Positions 57,638 through 64,000 of a stretch of DNA of 64,000 nt are shown in pieces; the stretch's first letter is position 1; every line of letters begins with the position of its first letter. The notes under the pieces were generated by a model, which searched no databases, had not been told where the DNA came from, and saw nothing but the letters and a program-made list of their open reading frames with translations. The DNA is from Salipiger marinus. GTDB taxonomy: Bacteria > Pseudomonadota > Alphaproteobacteria > Rhodobacterales > Rhodobacteraceae. Where the stretch lies: positions 32,699 to 96,698 of the forward strand of contig NZ_FNEJ01000020.1 of assembly GCF_900100085.1 (NCBI RefSeq). Reading direction: 5' to 3'. A program made the position numbers and the translations under genes.

Positions 57638-59140
57638 TCAGCGCGCCGGGATGGCTCTGCGCCGCCGCCGCACCCACTGGACCAGCGACAGGAGCAGCAG
57701 ACCCGCGATCGCCACCACAAAGGCAGCCGAGATCGGACGTTCAAGGAACACCATCGGATCGCCCCGGCTGATCAGCAGGGCGCGGCGCAGGTTGGTCTCG
57801 ATCAGCGGACCAAGCACGAAGCCCAGAAGCAGCAGCGCGGGATTGAACCGGGCCAGCGCCAGAAGATAGCCGGCAAGGCCGATCCCCGCGACGGCCACGA
57901 TGTCATAGGTCAGGCCGCGCACGGAATAGACGCCAAGGCAGATGAAGATCAGGATCGCGGGATAAAGCCAGCGGAACGGGATGCGCAGCAGCGCGACCCA
58001 GACGCCGATCAGCGGCAGGTTGAGGATCAGCAGCAGCAGGTTGCCGATCCCGAAACTTGCGACAAGCCCCCAGAACATCTCTGGCCGCGCCTCAAGCATC
58101 ATCGGCCCGGGCTGCACGCCATGGATGACCAGCGCGCCCAGCATCAGCGCCATGATGGGATCGCCGGGGATGCCCAGCGTCAGCGTGGGAACAAAGGCGG
58201 TGATCGCGGCAGAGTTGTTGGCCGCCTCCGGCCCGGCCACGCCTTCGATGGCGCCATGGCCAAAGCGTTCCGGACGGCGCGCAATGCGCCGCTCCATCGC
58301 GTAGCTCAGGAAAGACGACAGGGTCGATCCGGTCCCCGGCAGCGCCCCGAAGAAACTGCCCAGCCCGCTGCCGCGCAGGGAGGGAAAGACCATGCGCCTG
58401 AGGTCATCGCGGGTGGGGGCCATCTGGCGAAAGCCGATCTTTTCTGTCACGGCCTGACGTTCGGGATCGCGGACATTGCCGATCACCTCGGCCACGCCAA
58501 AAAGCCCCATGGCCAGAGCGACAAGGTTCACGCCGTCCAGAAGTTCGGTCTGCCCGAAGGTGAAGCGCATGGCGCCCGAATTCACATCGGTGCCGATACA
58601 TCCCAGAAGCATGCCAAGCACGATCATCGCAAAGCCCTTGGCCGGGCGGGCGCTGCCGATGGTGGAGGCGGCGACCAGCCCCAGCACCATCATCGCCGCA
58701 TAATCCGCCGCGCCAAACGCCACAGCGACGCGCGACAGCCAGCCCGCCAGAAGGACCAGCACGACGATGCCGATGATCGATCCCGCGAAGGATGACACCA
58801 TCGCGGCAAAAAGCGCGGCCCCTGCGCGCCCGTCGCGCGCCATCGGATAGCCGTCAAGCGCTGTCACCGCCGATTGCGGCGTGCCGGGAAGCCGCATCAG
58901 GATGGAGGCCACGGCCCCGCCATACTGCGCGCCGTAATAGACCCCCGCCAGCATGATAAGCGCGGCTTCGGCGGAGATGTAATAGGTGATCGGCAGCAGC
59001 AGCGAAATCGCGGCCATCGCCCCGATGCCCGGCAGCACGCCGACAAAGGTGCCCAGCAGCACCCCCAGAAGGCAGAAGATCAGCACCCCCGGCTGCAGGG
59101 CGAAGTTCAGCCCGGTGACAAGCCCTTCCCAGGTTCCCAT
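57638..59140 (-). CDS. tctA: Tripartite tricarboxylate transporter large permease (TctA family)
   Basis: A 500-residue polytopic membrane protein. TctA signatures are FVGVLPGIGAMAAISLLLPITYYISAEAALIMLAGVYYGAQYGG near the N-terminus and GLGSFFGALPGTGSTLSSFLSYAMERRI with the downstream GNNSAAITAFVPTLTLGIPGDPIMALMLGAL. The two GxxPGxG motifs form the substrate/Na+ site region. It is the last gene of tctC-tctB-tctA (8 bp after tctB). The stop codon lies inside a 9-bp inverted repeat (57629-57650) that may aid termination. Confidence 0.94.
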   Translation of the reverse strand: MGTWEGLVTGLNFALQPGVLIFCLLGVLLGTFVGVLPGIGAMAAISLLLPITYYISAEAALIMLAGVYYGAQYGGAVASILMRLPGTPQSAVTALDGYPMARDGRAGAALFAAMVSSFAGSIIGIVVLVLLAGWLSRVAVAFGAADYAAMMVLGLVAASTIGSARPAKGFAMIVLGMLLGCIGTDVNSGAMRFTFGQTELLDGVNLVALAMGLFGVAEVIGNVRDPERQAVTEKIGFRQMAPTRDDLRRMVFPSLRGSGLGSFFGALPGTGSTLSSFLSYAMERRIARRPERFGHGAIEGVAGPEAANNSAAITAFVPTLTLGIPGDPIMALMLGALVIHGVQPGPMMLEARPEMFWGLVASFGIGNLLLLILNLPLIGVWVALLRIPFRWLYPAILIFICLGVYSVRGLTYDIVAVAGIGLAGYLLALARFNPALLLLGFVLGPLIETNLRRALLISRGDPMVFLERPISAAFVVAIAGLLLLSLVQWVRRRRRAIPAR

Positions 59141-59147
59141 GCGCGCC

Positions 59148-59594
59148 TCAGATCCAGACCGGCCAGAGCGGCAGCGACATCTGCAGCCCGGTGCGGAACA
59201 CCAGAACCGTCAGCAGGGTCACCACGCCCGCAAGCATGAGCCGCCATGTCACCCCGCGCCGCGGCGCGGGCAGCGAGGCGACAAGGACGCCAAGGTAGGC
59301 CGCAATGACCAGCCCCAGCGACCTCAGACCAAAGCCGAAGACAAGGATCGAGGCCAGCACGGCAAGCGCGGACCATGGCTCGACCGGCACCGCCTCCCCG
59401 GCCCGGCGCAGGGCAGGCACCGCCACGATCAGGCCGATGACCGCCAGCAAAAGCCCGAGCCCCACGGGAAAGGCGCCCGGCCCCATCTGCCTGAGCGAGC
59501 CCAGATCGTAATGGAGCGAGGCCCAGCCCGCCGCCCCCGCGCCGATCAGCGCAAGGGCGAGGCCGCCGAAGATATCGGTCCAGTCGCGCTGCAT
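59148..59594 (-). CDS. tctB: Tripartite tricarboxylate transporter small permease (TctB family)
   Basis: A 148-residue membrane protein with four helices (IFGGLALALIGAGAAGWASL, FPVGLGLLLAVIGLIVAVPAL, SALAVLASILVFGFGLRSLGLVIAAYLGVLVASL, WRLMLAGVVTLLTVLVFRTGL). It matches the poorly conserved TctB family, and its position between tctC and tctA supports the call. The gap to tctC is 6 bp. Confidence 0.88.
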   Translation of the reverse strand: MQRDWTDIFGGLALALIGAGAAGWASLHYDLGSLRQMGPGAFPVGLGLLLAVIGLIVAVPALRRAGEAVPVEPWSALAVLASILVFGFGLRSLGLVIAAYLGVLVASLPAPRRGVTWRLMLAGVVTLLTVLVFRTGLQMSLPLWPVWI

Positions 59595-59600
59595 GCCTGC

Positions 59601-60581
59601 TTACTGCGCCTCGATCCGGTCGATCACCCCGCCCCACATCTGGGTGTCGGCCGTGATGCGTTCCTGCATCTCCTGCGCGGTGCCGGGGGCCGCCTGCCAG
59701 CCGATGGCCAGAAGCTGTTCCTGAACACCCGGATCCGCGAGGATCTCGGTGATCTCGGTGGTCAGCCTTTCGACCACCGCCGCATCGGTGCCAGAGGGCG
59801 CGATGAACCCGTTCCAGAGTTCGGCCCGGAAATCTTCGGCAAAGCCCGCCTGACCCGCGATGACCGGAACGTCGGGCGCCTGTGCGGAAGGCTCAGACGA
59901 GGTGATCCCGAGGATCCGCATGTTGCCGCCCTCCACATGCGGCATCGCTGCCGACGGGGCCATGAAGCCCGCGTCGATCTCGCCGCCCATGATCGAGGTG
60001 GTCACCTCGGCATAGCTGGTGAAAGGAATATGGAGCATCGTCACGCCCGCCTCATCGGCAAAAAGCTCTGCCGTCAGATGCGCGCCCGACCCCTGACCGA
60101 CCGAGCCATAGGCGATGGCTTCCTCCTCGGCCCCGGCTGCCGCAACGAAGCCTTCCAGATCCTCAAGCCCCGACTGGCTCGACACGGCCAGCACCAGCGG
60201 CGAAGTGGCGATCAGCGTGACCGGCGCGATGTCGGCGGCCACGTCAAAGCCGGTATCGCCCATCATCCGCGCGGCGGTGGTCACCGGGCCATTGATGGTG
60301 GTGCCGAAGGTCAGATCGTCGTCACCGGCATTGGCCAGCATCTGCTGGATGCCGATCACCCCGCCCGCGCCCGGACGGTTCTCGATCACCACGGGCTGGC
60401 CCAGACGTTCGGCCAGCGGCTCCGTGATGATGCGGGCCAGCGTGTCGGGCGACGAGCCTGCGGGGAAGCCGACATAGACATGCAGCGGCCCGGTGGGCCA
60501 AGCGTCCTGAGCAAATGCGGGCGCGGCAGCAAAAGCCAGCACGCATCCGAACGCCGCGCGGCGCGGGATGTGGGTGGTCAT
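59601..60581 (-). CDS. tctC: Tripartite tricarboxylate transporter solute-binding protein (TctC family)
   Basis: A 326-residue exported Bug-type protein. The signal peptide is MTTHIPRRAAFGCVLAFAAAPAFA. The mature chain begins WPTGPLHVYVGFPAGSSPDTLARIITEPLAERLGQPVVIENRPGAGGVIGIQQ and continues with YGSVGQGSGAHLTAELFA and GGEIDAGFMAPSAAMPHVEGG, typical of TctC carboxylate-binding proteins. ATG follows GGAGGAGATCTGCCC. Unlike the TRAP and ABC binding-protein genes here, no hairpin separates it from the permease genes. It is the first gene of the operon. Confidence 0.94.
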   Translation of the reverse strand: MTTHIPRRAAFGCVLAFAAAPAFAQDAWPTGPLHVYVGFPAGSSPDTLARIITEPLAERLGQPVVIENRPGAGGVIGIQQMLANAGDDDLTFGTTINGPVTTAARMMGDTGFDVAADIAPVTLIATSPLVLAVSSQSGLEDLEGFVAAAGAEEEAIAYGSVGQGSGAHLTAELFADEAGVTMLHIPFTSYAEVTTSIMGGEIDAGFMAPSAAMPHVEGGNMRILGITSSEPSAQAPDVPVIAGQAGFAEDFRAELWNGFIAPSGTDAAVVERLTTEITEILADPGVQEQLLAIGWQAAPGTAQEMQERITADTQMWGGVIDRIEAQ

Positions 60582-60944
60582 GGGCAGATCTCCTCCTATT
60601 TTGCGCGCAACGAACACTAACTTGGCGCACAGGGCAATACCTGCAGACCCCCGCGCCCCGGACTTTCCGTGCAGAGCCGGGGCGGCGCCATCACGGATCT
60701 GCGTGATTTCAGAATGAACCGGTCAGCTTCGCGAGGACAGACAAAGCCGGTCGCCGATCCCGGGGCGGCACGGACACCAAGGGATCTGTTGCCCCCGCTT
60801 AGAGGCTGATCCCCTGAGGAAACCGCATCGCACCGGGATTATGACCAGCCCGAAATGTGGCGTAGCCCCCCAAATCGGGGAAGCCCGGCAAGGTGACGCA
60901 AGACAGCGCAGACGCCTCTCGGTCCGTGACAAAAGGGACGGACC

Positions 60945-61975
60945 GCGATCCCGCCTCGGGACGCGACAGTCCGGCTCACCGGCATGGCAGGTGGCCTTGC
61001 CAGCCCGATAGCGGAGCCTGCCATCCTGATCGGGCTTCTCCTCCCGGGGATGTGTCAGGGTCCGGAGGTTCTGCTTCACCTCCTTGCCACCCGGGCAGCT
61101 GAAGACATCGCTGGCGGCAACATAGGTGACGTCACCGCGCTCCGTCATCCCGTCCCGTCCCTGCGGCCTGACGTGTCGAATACCGGGATATGGGCCGCGC
61201 TGCCGGTCCAGCCAGTCCAGCATGACGCCGGAGCCACAGGCGGTGTCCGCGATCAGCCGGTTGGGCGCGATGTCAAAGGTCTCATTCGCCCGGTCGATCA
61301 GGGCCGCACCGATCCGTCCCCGGCCAGCCGGATCGACCGGCGGCTTCCATATCGTGGATCACGCCATTGCCTGTGTCGATCAGATGGTTGGTGAAACGGG
61401 CAAAATAGGCCGCCCCGCGCCGGTCCATCGCGAATCCGGATCGGACGGCAAGGTGGCCCTCGGCCCGACCGGGTTCGCTGGCATCATCAAGCGTTTCGCG
61501 ATGCGCCCTGACAGCCCGAGGCACATCTGCGGGATCAATGCTGTCGGGCTGCCTTTCCAACCTCGGCCTCGGCCTTCATGATACTGGCATCTGCGGCGAG
61601 GTGCTGGCCGCTGGCCAAGCCCTCTGCGAGACAGTGCCACGACCGGGCCGGTCAGATCGCGGCGCGGAACCAGCGGCAGGCGGGGTTGAGGTGACCCTCC
61701 CCGCAGGCGCAGCGCTTGGACCGTTCGATGCGCTTGCTCGGCTCCACGATCGCCTCTCAGCCCATGAGGCAACCGGCCAGCAGCACCCGAATCAACAGTT
61801 CCGGATCAATCGACGGGCCATCCGGCGGAACTGTGGAAACGCGCCAGGTGCTGCCGCATGCCTGCCGGGTCGGCGCATTGCTCGCCCGATCTGAACATGT
61901 GGTCAGGCGGGACATGCGCTTTGATCAAGACCTCACAGAACCGAACACCTTGCGCAAGCGGCCGGGGCTCATCAT
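60945..61975 (-). pseudogene. Degraded IS1182-type transposase
   Basis: Fragments of one transposase can be read in several minus-strand frames: an N-terminal MMSPRP / GVRFCEV...AHVPPDHMFR region near 61975-61890, GPSIDPELLIRVLLAG near 61810, HLNPACRWF and LASGQHLAADASIMKAEAE near 61690-61570, SDPDSRWT and YFARFTNHLIDT near 61440-61370, and IDRANETFDIAPNRLIADTACGSG...VFSCPGGKEVKQ...RYRAGKATC from 61300 to 61010. Several frameshifts and stops, and loss of the C-terminus, make it inactive. The family assignment rests on this motif order. Boundaries are approximate, and terminal repeats were not found. Confidence 0.75.
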
Positions 61976-62246
61976 CGCCCTCCACCTCAAGCTGCCGCAG
62001 CCAAATTGCATCGGCGGAGGGCCCTGAAGGCGTGCCATGTTCTTCACCGGAACGGGCGCAAAGCTGCCATGCGGCGGCGGAACCGGTCATGCCTTCAGCG
62101 GTGCCTGCCGTCCGTCGCTGTCGGCCCCCGGGCTGCCGGTGATCCAAGTGACCGGCACCGCAGTGCAGATTGACCCATACGGACATGTCCGTGCCAAAAC
62201 GGACGAGCCCCCCAAGCGCCTTGGTCCGGCAGCGGGCTACGGCAAG
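61976..62246. other. Gene-less stretch between IS relic and yaeQ
   Basis: No gene or RNA is recognised. A palindrome CGGACATGTCCG (62179-62190) and several CCGTGCC/GGCACGG-like repeats are present, but nothing that can be assigned. It may be the worn end of the IS relic. The 60582-60944 stretch is likewise without a recognisable gene. Confidence 0.4.
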
Positions 62247-62792
62247 CTAGGCCGCGCCCTTCCACGAGTCTGGCGCAATGTAGACGACGCTCTCATCGAC
62301 GCTGACCATCACCTCGCCGTCCTGGATATTGACTTGCAGCTTCATCGCGGGGCTGGCCAGCTTGGCCAGGGCGGCAGTGTCGGTCTCGGAGAAACTGATC
62401 ACCCGCAGATTGTCGAAACGGGTGGTGCCGTTCTTGACCTTGTCCCACCAGATTTCGGCGGTCTTGCCGCCATAGGGGTAGACAATCACCTTCGCGGCTT
62501 TGCTGCAGGACTGACGTATGACCTTTTCGCTCGGAAGCCCAAGCGCCACCCACACATCGATCTCGCCGCTCAGGCTCTTCTGCCAGATGTCGGGCTCGTT
62601 ATCCGTCGACAGTCCCTTGGTCAGCTCCAAATGCTCGTGAGCATTCAGGGCAAAGGCGACGATACGGACCATCAGCCGCTCATCGGTCTCCGAAGGATGC
62701 TTGGCAACGGTAAGTTTATGGGTCTCGTAATAGTGGCGATCCATGTCCGAGACCGACAGCTCGATTTTGTAGATGGTGGCATTCTGCGCCAT
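62247..62792 (-). CDS. YaeQ family protein
   Basis: A 181-residue protein with the YaeQ layout: MAQNATIYKIELSVSDMDRHYYETHKLTVAKHPSETDERLMVRIVAFALNAHEHLELTKGLSTDNEPDIWQKSLSGEIDVWVALGLPSEKVIRQSCSKAAKVIVYPYGG. YaeQ has a PD-(D/E)xK nuclease-related fold (DEPDIW/WVALG type residues), but its function is unclear. It stands alone in the mobile-element scar, apparently as a normal-looking gene, and shows no frame disruption. Confidence 0.9.
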   Translation of the reverse strand: MAQNATIYKIELSVSDMDRHYYETHKLTVAKHPSETDERLMVRIVAFALNAHEHLELTKGLSTDNEPDIWQKSLSGEIDVWVALGLPSEKVIRQSCSKAAKVIVYPYGGKTAEIWWDKVKNGTTRFDNLRVISFSETDTAALAKLASPAMKLQVNIQDGEVMVSVDESVVYIAPDSWKGAA

Positions 62793-62975
62793 GTGCGTCC
62801 CAGCCCTTCCAAGGATCGGGCTGCCTACCGCGTCCGGTCCTCCTTGGGAAGCAGATATAAGGGCCGCAGATGATCCCCCCATGAACGAGGCCCCGCCTCC
62901 GCCGCCGCGCCGAACGAGAGAGGGTCGACCGAGATCGCCCTCATCAGGCGCCTGCAATGGGATGGTGCCAATGAA

Positions 62976-63107
62976 GCATAAGTTTGCACACCCGGATGAT
63001 TCGGGATCGATGTTCTTGGAAAATTCACAATATATTCCAGAGTGTTGAGAGTTCCCCCATAGCGCCGCAAGGCATAAGCATGCACAGTTGACACATAAGC
63101 ATGCACG
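62976..63107 (+). repeat. Three iteron-like copies of GCATAAGCATGCACA
   Basis: GCATAAGTTTGCACA (62976-62990), GCATAAGCATGCACA (63072-63086) and CATAAGCATGCAC (63094-63106) are all in the same orientation; the last two are spaced 21 bp apart (two helical turns). They lie between yaeQ and the TniB-like gene in locally AT-richer DNA, as transposase-binding sites at a transposon end would. No terminal TGT...ACA border could be fixed. Confidence 0.55.
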
Positions 63108-63172
63108 GCGGCGGCCAAAAAAAGGGCCCGCAATGCGAGCCCTGAAACGTCCATACCGGTATTGGCCAGCCG

Positions 63173-63904
63173 CTATTCGTCCAGCACCATCTCCATGAGC
63201 TTGTCGCCGTCGATCATGTCGCGATAGCCGGGTGCGGTGAAGGGGCACAGGCCCTGAGGCAGGCGGGAGTTCTGGGCATAGGTCTCGGAGAACATTTTGA
63301 CCGTGGCGGTCTTCTGGCTGCGAAGTCTGCACAAGCCGAAGGCGCGGATCAGCAACTCGATGACGAGGCCCCACCTGGAGGCGCAGGCAAAATCGAGGCG
63401 CTGCAGAAAATCGACGTCTACAAGGTCTTCGACATCGATATCGGCGCGTTCGGCAAAAGTGTAGACGAGCTTGTTCAGTTCGATCATGTCGGGATCCCTT
63501 GTGGGATCAGCGAACCTGCCGAGATTGATTTTATCGAAATGAATGTGGGAGAGGAGATGGGCAATCTGCTCTTCAGAGTTCACATGGCGGGCCAGAACCG
63601 GGACGCCTGAAAGGATGAGCATCAACGGCCATTCCGGTTCCTTCACCAGCGCCTTGAAACGGTCGAGGAGCTTTTCGTTGGACTTTGGGCCCGACGTAAA
63701 TGCGTGTTGGCATTCGTCATAGTAGAGGCCGATGACGCCCTGTTCGCGGCATTGATGGCGAACCATGTTCCACAATTCACCCTGGGTGCGCCGAGGATTC
63801 GCAGGGTAACCGAGAGCTTCGAGCGTCTTGTGACCCAGATCCTTCCAGCTGATCGACCCATCCAGCTTACAGTAGATGAACTTACCCGGCTTCCCATTGG
63901 GCAT
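63173..63904 (-). pseudogene. TniB-like AAA+ ATPase, 5' truncated by insertion
   Basis: The C-terminal 243 residues of an AAA+ transposition ATPase: Walker B-like VIGLYYDECQHAF (D63, E64), sensor-type LILSGVPVLARHV, HIHFDKINLGRFADP and a C-terminal helical domain with GLVIELLIRAFGLCRLR. Walker A is missing because the frame runs into the terminal repeat of an IS3-family element at 63907, so the gene is interrupted. TniB/TnsC-like proteins regulate target choice with a DDE transposase. No transposase gene remains in the window. Confidence 0.7.
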
Positions 63905-63906
63905 CG

Positions 63907-63932
63907 TGAGCTGCTGCCGGTTTCGTGGACAG
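63907..63932 (-). mobile_element. Terminal inverted repeat of an IS3-family element
   Basis: TGAGCTGCTGCCGGTTTCGTGGACAG at the end of the element matches the end type of IS3-family insertion sequences (TGAGCTGC...GTGGACAG). It directly abuts the truncated TniB-like gene. The other end lies beyond 64000. Confidence 0.65.
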
Positions 63933-63936
63933 CAGG

Positions 63937-64000
63937 TTAAGCTAGCATAGCGCGGGCCTCGAACTCCATCGGGCTGAGGTAGCCCAGTTTCGAATGCCGT
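63937..64000 (-). CDS. IS3-family transposase, C-terminal end only
   Basis: A partial gene: the last 20 residues read RHSKLGYLSPMEFEARAMLA followed by TAA, which match the C-terminal tail of IS3-family OrfB transposases (integrase core end). The rest lies outside the window. It is oriented minus, like the truncated ATPase, and is the element that split it. Confidence 0.8.
   Translation of the reverse strand, partial: RHSKLGYLSPMEFEARAMLA

Noticed and set aside
57629..57650. Strong intrinsic terminator overlapping the tctA stop
   Set aside because: The 9-bp inverted repeat is real, but the nearest T-run is about a dozen bases away, so it was not listed as a terminator.
63072..63107. Possible CRISPR-like repeats
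   Set aside because: Only three short copies, of which one is degenerate and distant; spacers are unequal and no cas gene is present. Transposase-binding iterons fit better.
62825..63154. A 109-codon minus-strand frame between the iterons and yaeQ (possible TniQ fragment)
   Set aside because: It runs through the iterons themselves, has no ribosome site and no convincing TniQ motif.

Overview
The window is GC-rich chromosomal DNA from an alphaproteobacterium, almost certainly a member of the Rhodobacteraceae sensu lato (Rhodobacterales). The support is: abundant TRAP transporters, an MmcB-type nuclease-fold protein, a 298-residue sigma-32 factor, small Rhodobacteraceae-type proteins beside rluD and mmcB, a tRNA-His without G-1 and with A73, and eight copies of an intergenic element of the kind seen in this group (GC hairpin, CCCCCGGGATATTT, AAGAAGAAG). 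The genus cannot be fixed from sequence reading alone.

Layout. 0-5 kb: the end of a metY-type gene, a SIMPL protein, and a large Pro/Ala-rich membrane protein that looks like a fusion of GspL/PilM-like and GspC/PilP-like parts. 5-25.4 kb: a catabolic island with two TRAP transporters, a DUF3830 protein, an acyl-CoA ligase, three NAL/DHDPS-type lyases, a tautomerase, a D-hydantoinase-type amidohydrolase, an HpcH/HpaI aldolase, two acyl-CoA dehydrogenases, three MaoC-type hydratases, a class III CoA-transferase, and GntR and LysR regulators. The set reads as uptake, CoA activation, dehydrogenation, hydration and C-C cleavage of carboxylates whose identity is not visible. 25.5-28 kb: the carboxynorspermidine route to polyamines. 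28-33.7 kb: a glycosyltransferase, then a hybrid histidine kinase overlapping a periplasmic molybdopterin-fold protein and divergent from a LuxR-type response regulator, with two near-identical 18-bp dyads around them.

33.7-39.2 kb: a polar amino-acid ABC transporter, two TerB-like proteins and rlmJ. 39.3-45.4 kb: two glutamine-synthetase-like ligases, a class I glutamine amidotransferase and an FAD amine oxidase, which resemble a gamma-glutamylation (Puu-like) amine degradation module, followed by a DegT aminotransferase. 45.5-57.4 kb: housekeeping genes (phaR, a Gfo/Idh/MocA oxidoreductase, rpoH, rluD, tRNA-His, mmcB, a membrane protein plus ClpP-like protein pair, a probable 6S RNA, ribB-ribH-nusB, rlmB, tRNA-Tyr, a small lipoprotein). 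57.6-60.6 kb: a tripartite tricarboxylate transporter. 60.6-64 kb: a mobile-element scar with an IS1182-type transposase relic, a YaeQ gene, three iteron-like repeats, a TniB-like ATPase cut by an insertion, and the end of an IS3-family element running off the window.

A recurring regulatory theme is that all three solute-binding-protein genes of the TRAP and ABC systems are followed within 8-20 nt by a perfect 10-13 bp hairpin without a T-tract, which probably sets the ratio of binding protein to membrane subunits. No CRISPR array, prophage or obvious defence island was seen. The novelty here lies in several unusual paralogues, candidate operators and the truncated transposon end, not in one large undescribed system.
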